The notes beneath the pieces are model-generated. The model saw only the letters and a program-made list of their open reading frames with translations. It did no database searches and was not told the DNA's origin. A DNA stretch of 64,000 bases, taken from contig CAJYOI010000041.1 in NCBI GenBank assembly GCA_913776045.1, positions 124,001 through 188,000 of the forward strand. The letters are read 5' to 3'. This DNA comes from an uncultured Sphingomonas sp. (lineage in GTDB: Bacteria; Pseudomonadota; Alphaproteobacteria; Sphingomonadales; Sphingomonadaceae). Position numbers and translations under genes: made by a program. Below, in pieces: positions 54,903-63,066 of this stretch (positions within the stretch are counted from its first letter, which is position 1; each line of letters starts with the position of its first letter).

Positions 54903-55762
54903 CCCTATTCCGCAACGCCAGGCGGTTCGAGGGGCTGCTGCAGGACCAGTGCGACAGGCTGTTCCGAACCGTGCCAGACAAGATCCGTGTGGCCGTCGAG
55001 GCGGGGCCGAGGGACACCCGCACGATGCGCTTCACCTACGAAAGCTGGACGCCCGTCCTCGTCCGGGCTCGGGTCGACAACCACTTGGATCTCGACATCG
55101 CAGCTGGCGGAATGGGCGTGGCTCACGCGCTCGGCGAGGAGGATCTCGCCCTTGCGCTGGCGGAACACCTCTTCGGTCACTTGGTCGCCATGCAACGGAG
55201 CCGGAACGCCGCCGCCCGGCGGTTCGGCCTGGAGCGCGACGGCGGCTGGATCGACCTCCCGTTCGAGCGTATGCTGGTGGACCCGACGATCTACCGTTTG
55301 CTGGATGGGACACGCACCGCCATCCTGCTCATGGCTCATGCCGCCCGAGCCAAGCCGACCAATCGATGGTGGCTCAGTGCGTTCGAGGTCGCCGGCCACT
55401 CCGAGGGCATGCAGGTGATCGACATAACCCAGAAGGGCCTCGGGCAGCCAGCCATCACGAGCAGCTGCATGATCGGTCCGGCTAGATACGACGGCAGCAC
55501 GCTCGAACTGCCCGACATCATTCCCGAAGCCGTCGCCTGCCTGGCGGTGGGCCGACCCGTTGGCACCCTGATCGCGACCGGTCACGACGACATTGACCGT
55601 CGACCGATCCTGTCGGTCGAGGCGACGGAGGAATGGGAGCCCGATCTCGCCCACGAACGCGGGATGCGGACACGCATCCGCTTCAAGCAGCACCTGACCC
55701 CAATCGGCAGCCTCATCGTGCGACGTCCGCGTGGTTCGGGAAAATGGCGCAGGCACGGGTAG
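54899..55762 (+). CDS. Unknown gene coupled to tniQ
   Basis: A 287-residue product from a GTG overlapping the tniQ stop (GTGA at 54899-54902). No motif was recognised; it starts VTLFRNARRFEGLLQDQ and ends in basic residues (RRPRGSGKWRRHG). Tight coupling suggests a role in transposition or targeting specific to this element. 55763-55883 holds no further gene. Confidence 0.6.
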   Translation: MTLFRNARRFEGLLQDQCDRLFRTVPDKIRVAVEAGPRDTRTMRFTYESWTPVLVRARVDNHLDLDIAAGGMGVAHALGEEDLALALAEHLFGHLVAMQRSRNAAARRFGLERDGGWIDLPFERMLVDPTIYRLLDGTRTAILLMAHAARAKPTNRWWLSAFEVAGHSEGMQVIDITQKGLGQPAITSSCMIGPARYDGSTLELPDIIPEAVACLAVGRPVGTLIATGHDDIDRRPILSVEATEEWEPDLAHERGMRTRIRFKQHLTPIGSLIVRRPRGSGKWRRHG

Positions 55763-55883
55763 CGCTTCCCCTCAACCCATACGCGATCGCATCCGAGAAA
55801 CGGACGAACCACGTCAAACCGATGCTAAGGCAACCATGGGTCGGGGCTGGATAGCTGCTGGATAAATTTGGCCGGGCTATTTC

Positions 55884-57353
55884 CTAGAACTTGTAGTCGC
55901 GCTTCTCCGACCGGTGCCGAGACACCTCGAACTCGTCGGTGTCGAACGTCACGCCCTTCACATGCCGGACCCGCAACCCGTCCTGCCGCACGCGCAGATA
56001 GGGCTCGCGCCCATCCGCGTTCGGATCGAAACGGAGTTCGTGCGGCCGCATCCGCATAAATTCGCCCAGCCCGAGATCGTCAGGCTCCTCGGCCACAGGC
56101 TCCGGCTTTGGCGGCACCTCCTCGAACACGGTGTAATCGGGCTTCGGCCCGTCCTCGCTCGTCGAGATCTGCTGCACCGAAAGCTCTGTGCCCTCCGGGA
56201 TCTCCAGCGCCTCGACACGAGACGCGTGCTGGAACAGAACCACGTTGCGCTGCTCGCCCGGCTGCTGGACCGAGCGGAAGAGGATGCCGTCCAGACCTGG
56301 TGCCGGGCGCCGCGCCAGATAGCCCGCGATCATCTGCGTGATCAGATATTCGGTGGGCTCGTCGTCCGGCATCACAGGCATCGTCATCCGGTTGCTCAGC
56401 CGCGCCATGAACTTTGCCAGCTCCATCCGCCGCTGATAGTCGGGGTCGAACAGGCTGCCTTCGACATAGAGCGACTGCAGCGCCGTGACATCGAGCAGAC
56501 GCACGTCCCTTAGCAGCTCGAACTCGCCGACCACCGCGCGGCTACCGACCGGCGGTCGGACCTCGGCAAGCGCCACCTCGGGATCCGACGCCCCGTAGAA
56601 GGCCGCGATGCCGTGCGCATTCATCCGTCCCGCGCGTGCCTTCGCCGCCGGCGGCGGACCCAGATGAATATCCGGCCGCAACAGCGCGTCGTCCATTTCG
56701 TCATGGTGGTGGAAGACGCGTGCCCGGAAGAAGGACTTGATGTCTTGTTCGGGGCCGGCCGTCACGATGACCGGGGTGTTATCGCGTGTCAGCTGCCCGT
56801 CAAGGCCGTCGAACAGGCGCCCCATCAGCGCCTCCGCTGCGGGGTTGAAGTAGCGCGCCTCGACCTTCAGCGATCGTTCCAACTCGTGCCATTCGGCCGC
56901 GATCTCGCGGTCATCGACACCCTTGGACTCGTAGTGGCTGTCCTCGCCGAACTCGCATTCGTCACCCATCTGGGCAGCCTCATAGTCGCCGTGCCGCTCC
57001 TCCAGGATATCCAGAACGGCCTGCGCCACCTTCTCGTTGATCGAGGCGGCGTCGGCGATGGCGTAGAGCACGGGCTCGCCGTGCCGATACCACTCGTAAT
57101 TGATCTCGCGGTCGCGGATCATCATCTCCTCGAACATGTCGGGATCGGGCGAGGTCCGCTCGAAGTGGCGGTCGAAGGCGCCCTCGACATGGTCGGCCAT
57201 CTCCTCGACCGTGATGGTCGCCTCCTCGTCCGCGCCGCAGAAAGTGCACTCCGCGACGACGCCGTCGCGATTGATCAGCGCGCGCAGGTGGTCCTCGCCG
57301 ACACAGCCCCGGCACACCCGTTCAACATCATCGTCATCGCCAATGTCCGGCAT
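55884..57353 (-). CDS. RES-domain toxin with zinc-ribbon/HEPN-RES N-terminus
   Basis: A 489-residue protein. The N-terminus carries a zinc ribbon (CRGC, CTFC) followed by a helical HEPN/RES-N-type domain; the RES domain follows (FFRARVF ... LGPPPAAKARAGRMN ... FYGASDPEVALAEVRPPVG), whose Arg, Glu, Ser give the family name. RES enzymes degrade NAD by phosphorolysis and act as toxins. No adjacent Xre antitoxin gene is present. It is divergent from 57459. Confidence 0.82.
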   Translation of the reverse strand: MPDIGDDDDVERVCRGCVGEDHLRALINRDGVVAECTFCGADEEATITVEEMADHVEGAFDRHFERTSPDPDMFEEMMIRDREINYEWYRHGEPVLYAIADAASINEKVAQAVLDILEERHGDYEAAQMGDECEFGEDSHYESKGVDDREIAAEWHELERSLKVEARYFNPAAEALMGRLFDGLDGQLTRDNTPVIVTAGPEQDIKSFFRARVFHHHDEMDDALLRPDIHLGPPPAAKARAGRMNAHGIAAFYGASDPEVALAEVRPPVGSRAVVGEFELLRDVRLLDVTALQSLYVEGSLFDPDYQRRMELAKFMARLSNRMTMPVMPDDEPTEYLITQMIAGYLARRPAPGLDGILFRSVQQPGEQRNVVLFQHASRVEALEIPEGTELSVQQISTSEDGPKPDYTVFEEVPPKPEPVAEEPDDLGLGEFMRMRPHELRFDPNADGREPYLRVRQDGLRVRHVKGVTFDTDEFEVSRHRSEKRDYKF

Positions 57354-57400
57354 CGCGACCTCCGGGGCGGCATCCCTCCGCCGCCATCATGATGTTGTCA

Positions 57401-57429
57401 GATTACGCAACATAGCATAGTTACGTCAA
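57401..57429. promoter_or_regulatory. Divergent regulatory region of the RES gene
   Basis: ATTACGCAA and GTTACGTCAA occur as imperfect direct repeats 21 bases apart, between the RES gene and the 57459 gene. They may be a bound operator; evidence is weak. Confidence 0.3.
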
Positions 57430-57458
57430 ATACCGATTCTACGCGAAGGCAGATCATC

Positions 57459-58394
57459 ATGGAGTTCCGCTCGCCCACCGTGGCCGCCCAGCAAAACGCC
57501 GCGGCCGTCACCTACCTCACCAAGAACCTGAGCGATCAGGAGGCCGGTCGCGCGCTCGTCGCAGAACTGATCGAGGAACTGGGTAGCTCGGTCGACCGCT
57601 ACCCCGACTGGCACCCGATCCTGACTGCACCGACGCGCGGAACGCCCGAGCAGTCGTCCAGCCTGACGCAGGTCAAGGCCTATGCCGGGATGGACCACAC
57701 CCAGGAATTCGTCCGCGGCTTCGTCACCTGCCCCTATTCGCCGGAGCGGGCAGACAGGCTGGTGGAGTCAGTGGGGAAAATCCCGGGCCTATATGCCCGT
57801 CGGCTCGATGCCCCGCTCTATGCGGACACCGCCCATCCGGTCGTCGTCGTCGCCATGAACGTGGAGCTTGAGGCGGACGGCACGATACGCAGCCGGGACG
57901 CCATCGCCTGGTTCACCCAGAACATGGCAGCCGCGGCCGACGGCGCGCAGGTGGCCGAGACGTGGTGGAACATCCGCCCGAACATTCTCGGCGGGCCTCA
58001 CGGCTCCCGCTCGTCGCTGTTCGTGAACCAGCACGCCGGCCTCCATATGCGCAAGATCCTGGAGGCGATGAACGCCAGCGGCATGTTCGGCCCCGTCCTA
58101 GAATCCTCGCTCGACATGCTGTCCCCGAAGAAGCGGGATGCGATCGCCCGCACCCTCCTACGCACCGCCATCGACGCATGGGACCGTGAGAGCCCGTCGT
58201 TCGAGTTCGAGCTGCGCGGCGAGACCTGCAAGGCCGGCATCCGCGACACGTGGGACGACGGCATGGAGCTGTCGATCCGCGTCGAGATCGGCAAGCACGA
58301 CCTATTCGTGTCCGGCTTCCACTACCCGAAGGACGACAAGATCACGCATTCGGACCCGTCCGGGCGGCGGGACATCGCGGAGAAGTTCCTCTAG
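57459..58394 (+). CDS. Hypothetical protein
   Basis: A 311-residue product, divergent from the RES-domain gene. Mixed alpha/beta with no membrane segment; a His/Trp-rich stretch (AETWWNIRPNILGGPHGSRSS) is notable. Family not recognised. Whether it protects against the RES protein is an open question suggested only by proximity. Confidence 0.58.
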   Translation: MEFRSPTVAAQQNAAAVTYLTKNLSDQEAGRALVAELIEELGSSVDRYPDWHPILTAPTRGTPEQSSSLTQVKAYAGMDHTQEFVRGFVTCPYSPERADRLVESVGKIPGLYARRLDAPLYADTAHPVVVVAMNVELEADGTIRSRDAIAWFTQNMAAAADGAQVAETWWNIRPNILGGPHGSRSSLFVNQHAGLHMRKILEAMNASGMFGPVLESSLDMLSPKKRDAIARTLLRTAIDAWDRESPSFEFELRGETCKAGIRDTWDDGMELSIRVEIGKHDLFVSGFHYPKDDKITHSDPSGRRDIAEKFL

Positions 58395-58403
58395 CGCGGC
58401 CGG

Positions 58404-58591
58404 TCAAACGGTCAGCTTGGCACCCGTCGCTTCGTCGACCTTGCCCGACAGGCCCGGCACCTCGTCGAGCTGGCGCAGGCTGCCGAACGCCCCCGCTCCT
58501 CGCGATAGCGCACGATCTCGAAGCCGTGACCGCGAAGCCCTTCGACGGAGTCGAGTTCATCCGCTCCGGCCACGTTCACGTTCACGTTCAC
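58404..58591 (-). pseudogene. Small gene with a frameshift in a G-run
   Basis: From a GTG at 58591 the frame reads VNVNVNVAGADELDSVEGL ... VRYREERG; then a run of G has one base too few and the sensible continuation AFGSLRQLDEVPGLSGKV to DEATGAKLTV lies in the next frame, ending at 58404. Adding one G joins them into about 62 residues. The N-terminus is a hexamer repeat (CACGTT three times on the plus strand, 58571-58591). Confidence 0.5.
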
Positions 58592-58638
58592 CTACGCCAT
58601 ATCGCCATTCGTTCCCACTGGTGCACGACCCTGCCCGA

Positions 58639-59469
58639 CTAGAGCATCTCCAGCCGGACCCGCCCGCGCGGCGCGGGGAAGGCGTCGTCCAGCATCGCGA
58701 GCACCTCCGCCGACAGCTCCACGTCGGCGGCGTGCCGGTTCTCGCGCACGTGCGCGACGGTGCCGGCCTTTGGGATCCCGATCACCTCGCTGCGCCGTAG
58801 CGCCCAGGCGAGCGCAAGCTGGGCGGCTGTCAGCCCGATCGTATCCGCGATCTCCGACAGGTCGGCGTCGTCGACAAGACGCCCCTGCTCGACCGGGCTG
58901 TAGGCCATGGCCGACATGCCATGCTCCGTCAGCCACGGAAGCAGCTCTCGTTCGGGGCCACGTCGCCCGAGGTTGTATAGGATCTGGTCGGTGACGCAGG
59001 CCGCGCCGCTTGCCGCCACCAACTCCTCCATGTCGTCGACGTCGAGATTGCTGACGCCCCAGTGGCGGATCTTCCCCGCCGTCACGAGCGCCTCCATTGC
59101 CCCGACCGTCTCGGCAAGCGGGACTCGACCGCGCCAATGCAACAGATAGAGGTCGAGCCGATCGGTCCGCAGCCGTCGCAGACTGACCTCGCACGCGCGT
59201 TCCAGCCGGTCGCGCGAGGCATTCTGCGGATACGCCTTGCTGACGAGGAACACGTCGTCACGGATGCCGGACAGCGCCTCGCCGACCAGTTCCTCGGTCG
59301 TGCCATCGCCATACATCTCCGCCGTGTCGACGAGCGTCATACCCAGTTCGACGCCCGCGCGCAGCGCCGCGATCTCGTCCGCGCGCCGGTCCGCGCGCTC
59401 ACCCATGTTCCAGGTTCCCTGCCCCAGGCAGGGAACGGTCTCGCCACCAACGATCACGACTTCGCGCAT
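58639..59469 (-). CDS. Aldo/keto reductase
   Basis: A 276-residue NADPH-dependent oxidoreductase of the AKR superfamily. Conserved residues are visible: DTAEMYG (Asp, Tyr), VSKAYP (catalytic Lys), LHWRG (His) and the cofactor loop IPKAG. TIM-barrel length is normal. Role is general carbonyl reduction; it sits among accessory genes without a clear partner. Confidence 0.9.
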   Translation of the reverse strand: MREVVIVGGETVPCLGQGTWNMGERADRRADEIAALRAGVELGMTLVDTAEMYGDGTTEELVGEALSGIRDDVFLVSKAYPQNASRDRLERACEVSLRRLRTDRLDLYLLHWRGRVPLAETVGAMEALVTAGKIRHWGVSNLDVDDMEELVAASGAACVTDQILYNLGRRGPERELLPWLTEHGMSAMAYSPVEQGRLVDDADLSEIADTIGLTAAQLALAWALRRSEVIGIPKAGTVAHVRENRHAADVELSAEVLAMLDDAFPAPRGRVRLEML

Positions 59470-59514
59470 CCACGTCTCCCGCGGCGATGGCCGCCTTCGT
59501 CGACATCGAACGCA

Positions 59515-59543
59515 CTGGCCGCCCGATGGTCCCGGGCGGCCAG
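59515..59543 (+). terminator. Hairpin upstream of 59717 gene
   Basis: Perfect 11-bp stem (CTGGCCGCCCG / CGGGCGGCCAG) with a 7-base loop. No T-run. It lies in the 247-base gap between the aldo/keto reductase and the 59717 gene. Confidence 0.4.
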
Positions 59544-59716
59544 CGAAGAAAGTCGAACGCCGATGGCCTGGCGGGCCCGGCGAACAGCCGGAGGCGGTGG
59601 CCCCTCAGGGCATACCGCACCGGCCCGCTGCGACCACGCAGCCCTCACCGCCGTGAGGAGGAAGGTGTCCCCATGGTGAGTGGGGAAAATTGAACCCCTA
59701 CCAGGAAGGGCATTCC

Positions 59717-60238
59717 ATGACCGAAGACCAGAACCAGAAGATCGCGGCCAACTACATGGCCGCCGTCGCCCACCTCCTCGGTGGCCGCCCCGGTCTGCAC
59801 GACGAATTCATCAGGAAGGTCGAGCTGATCCTCAGCGGCAACGAGCCGCACGCGCTCCAGCTCATGCAGTTCAGCGAGACCGTGCGGAGGACCGGCCGCC
59901 CCGTGATCTGGATCCACCATCCGGAGGACTGGAACAACTTCCCCCAGATCGGCCTGGTCGCGCTCGCCGGTGAGCAGGTCTTCATGATCGAGAACTGCGT
60001 GCCATGGATGCGGGCCAGCGACGACCGCGCGCACCTCATCCCGGACTGCTACAAGATGGGCGCCTTCAGGTTCGACGACGAACTGCGCCTGCAATACGTC
60101 CGCAAGTCGCCCGCCAGCGGCTTCAAGTCGGCCATCAAGTCGATCGCCCGCGCCCACATCCGGCTGCGCGAGATCGAGACCGAGCAGCGCGAGCGCGGCG
60201 ACGTCTTCACGCTGCCTCAGCTCGCCAAGGCCGCCTGA
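59717..60238 (+). CDS. Hypothetical protein
   Basis: A 173-residue product; helical N-terminus (NQKIAANYMAAVAHLLGG) and a beta-rich middle (VIWIHHPEDWNNFPQIGLVAL). No family recognised. AGGAAGGG lies just before the ATG. A 10-bp hairpin follows. Confidence 0.58.
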   Translation: MTEDQNQKIAANYMAAVAHLLGGRPGLHDEFIRKVELILSGNEPHALQLMQFSETVRRTGRPVIWIHHPEDWNNFPQIGLVALAGEQVFMIENCVPWMRASDDRAHLIPDCYKMGAFRFDDELRLQYVRKSPASGFKSAIKSIARAHIRLREIETEQRERGDVFTLPQLAKAA

Positions 60239-60246
60239 ACCATGCA

Positions 60247-60278
60247 TCTCGTCGGGTTGCCGGTGGCGCCCGACGAGA
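60247..60278 (+). terminator. Terminator-like hairpin after 59717 gene
   Basis: TCTCGTCGGG / CCCGACGAGA perfect 10-bp arms with a 12-base loop, 9 bases after the stop codon. Confidence 0.5.
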
Positions 60279-60442
60279 CCCGCCGTCCAGCGCACGCGAA
60301 TCTCGCTCCGTCTGCGATTTCGCTCCTAGCATAACCAAACTCTCACAAGATCATTGCCAAACGGTTCACGAACTTGGTGAATGGCGACCCTTCACGATGG
60401 GACATCGAAAATCGAAAATCCTGAGTGAAGGAAGGGGGAAGC

Positions 60443-61546
60443 GTGCCGCTGTTCATCGCCAAGCCGATCATGTGGAACACGGATGGCTACCGCCAACCGT
60501 CCGGTGTGCGGATCAACTCCGGCTATCCTCTCGAGCACGGCTTCGGCCACGAGGAATGGAACAACGCGCCCGCCCTGGCCTATCGGGAGAACGGCGTCGC
60601 GATGCGCGCGTTCCACACCGAGCGCGTGGGCAATGCGCCGGTGGACGATGAGGCCGGGGACGTCTTCGTATTCATGTATGCGTCGCACGACGGCGTGCAG
60701 GAACTGGTCGGCATCGCGGGTGGTGCGACGTGCCTCATCGATCACGAGGAGCGGCGGCAGGAGCTGACCACGCGGCTGCGACTGGACCGGCTTCGTTCGC
60801 AGGCATGGGCTGTTCCGCGGGTGCGCGAACTGCACAGGCAGGACGATGGTCTGTTCGACAAGGTCTGGGATGGCGACCTGGCCTGGATCCCGAACTGGAC
60901 GTGCCCTGCCGACACCTACCTCTGGCTCGACGTGCCGGCTCCTCTCGACGCCCACGCGATCCGCGGCACCGGCAAGCTGCTCACCATGTTCGGCCGGCAC
61001 ACGAACCTCGAAGCCGCGGAGGCCGCCACGATGATGGAGGCCGTCCCGGTCCGGCAGCGTGATGCGACCTGGCAGCGGATCCGCGCCCGGATCGACGCCG
61101 AAGGGAACGGGACGGTCGACCAGGATCTCGGCGACATCAAGAAGCGAAGAGACCTGAAACCCACGGTGAGGAAGCAGCTGGTCGACGCGCGTCTAGGTCA
61201 AGGCCGCTTCCGTCGCGACGTCGAGCGGCTATGGGATCGCGCCTGCTCCGTCTCGGGCTGCTCGCTGCGCGAGACGCTTCGCGCCTCGCACATCAAGCCC
61301 TGGAAGCCGAGCAGCAACGAAGAGCGGCTGGACGGCGAGAACGGTCTGCTGCTGACCGCCGACCTGGACGCGCTGTTCGACAAGGGCCTGATCTCCTTCG
61401 CCGACGACGGGGAGATGCTCATCGCCGATCGCGTCGGGAAGACCGAGCGCAACCTGTTCCGGCTTCCGCGTCCACTGCGCAGGAAGCCGACGCGTGGCCA
61501 GCGCCGATATCTGGCTGACCATCGGCGCAGGTGGGCCTTCACATAG
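60443..61546 (+). CDS. HNH endonuclease (HNH_2 type)
   Basis: A 367-residue product. The C-terminal HNH is recognisable: VRKQLVDARLGQGRFRRDV, CSVSGCSLRETLRASHIKPW, and NGLLLTADLDALFDKGLISF, typical of HNH_2 domains. The N-terminal half is a separate unknown domain. The GTG at 60443 has GGGGGA nearby; a GTG at 60425 is the alternative. Likely DNA cleavage in defence or mobility. Confidence 0.8.
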   Translation: MPLFIAKPIMWNTDGYRQPSGVRINSGYPLEHGFGHEEWNNAPALAYRENGVAMRAFHTERVGNAPVDDEAGDVFVFMYASHDGVQELVGIAGGATCLIDHEERRQELTTRLRLDRLRSQAWAVPRVRELHRQDDGLFDKVWDGDLAWIPNWTCPADTYLWLDVPAPLDAHAIRGTGKLLTMFGRHTNLEAAEAATMMEAVPVRQRDATWQRIRARIDAEGNGTVDQDLGDIKKRRDLKPTVRKQLVDARLGQGRFRRDVERLWDRACSVSGCSLRETLRASHIKPWKPSSNEERLDGENGLLLTADLDALFDKGLISFADDGEMLIADRVGKTERNLFRLPRPLRRKPTRGQRRYLADHRRRWAFT

Positions 61547-61560
61547 GTCGAACCACCGTC

Positions 61561-62112
61561 TCAGCCGCTCGCGATGACCAGAGCCCGCGCCGCGTCGCGC
61601 GTGCGAACCCACTTCTCCTGCTCGGCGACGGCGTCCGGCAGCGCCCGGTGCGCCGGGGGACCGCCCTCGTCCACCGCCGCCCGCGCCACCAGGTTATGGA
61701 CCTCGGTTTCGAGCCGCGGCCCCGAGAACACGGCCGACAGGATCTCGAGCGCCGTCTCCCGCAGCGCCTCGTCGGTGTCCTTCAACCGCAACTCGTGACG
61801 CGGAATGCCGGCCGACCGGAGGAGCGTGCTCAGCCACTTGCCGTCCCATGATGGCGCGCTCGCGAACAGGTCGTGGCCGGACAGGGCCTCGACCATGCGC
61901 CGCGCGACCACGTCATGCGGCTCCCCGTCCGCGGCGAGCATCTCGCGGGTGATGTGGTGGATGTCCTCCGCCTCGTCGTCCCAGTCAGTCCAGTTCGGTG
62001 CCGGCGTGATCAGGTGGCTCTCCTGACGACCGTTCTGGAACACCCATGCCACCTCGATGGGGTGGCTGCGGTCGGCAAGCGACGACGCCTCGAAATCCAG
62101 GAAGACCTTCAT
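61561..62112 (-). CDS. DEDD-type 3'-5' exonuclease, short
   Basis: A 183-residue product. FLDFEASSL supplies the first DxE acidic pair and HRALPDAVAEQ the last His/Asp of a DEDDh nuclease; the middle Exo II motif is weaker (SAPSWDGKWL). ATG at 62112; a longer reading from 62166 adds a non-family leader. Confidence 0.72.
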   Translation of the reverse strand: MKVFLDFEASSLADRSHPIEVAWVFQNGRQESHLITPAPNWTDWDDEAEDIHHITREMLAADGEPHDVVARRMVEALSGHDLFASAPSWDGKWLSTLLRSAGIPRHELRLKDTDEALRETALEILSAVFSGPRLETEVHNLVARAAVDEGGPPAHRALPDAVAEQEKWVRTRDAARALVIASG

Positions 62113-62184
62113 CGTTCGGCTCTGCACGAAGGGCACATGCGAGTCATGCGCGTTCGGCTGGGCCACATCGCCCGCCCCTGACCA

Positions 62185-63066
62185 TCACCACGCCAGCGGC
62201 AACGCCAAGCGATGCCTGATCTCGTCCTCCAGGACGATCTCGATCGAGGCGCCGCCGCGGCGCAGTTCCTCGGCCCTGCGATGGTCGGCGTGCGACGTGA
62301 AGAAGCGGCCGAACGGCTGGTCTCCGCTCACCACCAGCATGGTCGTCGTCGTTCCGACCGAGGCCATGACGCGGGCACCCTGGGATGCAAGGAAGCAGGC
62401 CAGCGCGCCATCGCGCGGTGCGCCGAGGATGGCGATCCGCTCCCCCTTCAGCGGGCCGACCGCGGCAGCCTTCGGGGCCGGCCCACCGCGCGCGTTCACC
62501 GGCGCCAGCCAGCCGGCCAGCTCGATACCGGTGTGCTCAATGGCGCGCACGATCACCATGCCGGCGGCCCGCGCGTCGCTGAGCGCGTCGTGGTGCTTGT
62601 GCCGGACGCCGAGGAACTTCGTCAGGACGTTGAGCCGATGACTGGAAAGCTCAGGCCACGCACGCTTGGCGACGCGAACGCTGTCGAGCCACGTCGTCTC
62701 GATCGCGGGCCGGCGATGTATGCAGCAGGCCGCGCCCAGCGCGCCCTTGTCGAAATAGGAGTGCGCGACCGTGATCCGCCCGCCCAAATGGCCGTCGACC
62801 GCGGCATGGATGTCGGCGAACGTCGGCGCGCCGAGGACATGGTCGCCCGTGATGCCGTGGATGCCGATGTTGAACGACGAGAAGCGGTCGAGCGGATCGA
62901 CCAGCGTCTCATACTCGAAGATCTCGACGCCGTCCTTGAAGCCGACGATGCCGACCTGGCAGATGCTCGACACGTTCGAGCACGACGTCTCGACGTCCAT
63001 CACGACGAAGTCGGGCAAGGCTGCTGCGTCGATGGTCGGGGGCACGTCTGATGGGCGGGGCGTCAT
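62185..63066 (-). CDS. DEDDh exonuclease with C-terminal BRCT-like domain
   Basis: A 293-residue product. DnaQ motifs are FVVMDVETSC (Exo I), AHSYFDKGAL (Exo II) and HKHHDALSDARAAG (Exo III). The C-terminal ~90 residues (LKGERIAILGAPRDGALACF ... LVVSGDQPFGRFFTSHAD) resemble a BRCT domain, as in DNA polymerase epsilon-type exonucleases. The start overlaps the dinB stop (ATGA at 63063-63066). Confidence 0.8.
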   Translation of the reverse strand: MTPRPSDVPPTIDAAALPDFVVMDVETSCSNVSSICQVGIVGFKDGVEIFEYETLVDPLDRFSSFNIGIHGITGDHVLGAPTFADIHAAVDGHLGGRITVAHSYFDKGALGAACCIHRRPAIETTWLDSVRVAKRAWPELSSHRLNVLTKFLGVRHKHHDALSDARAAGMVIVRAIEHTGIELAGWLAPVNARGGPAPKAAAVGPLKGERIAILGAPRDGALACFLASQGARVMASVGTTTTMLVVSGDQPFGRFFTSHADHRRAEELRRGGASIEIVLEDEIRHRLALPLAW

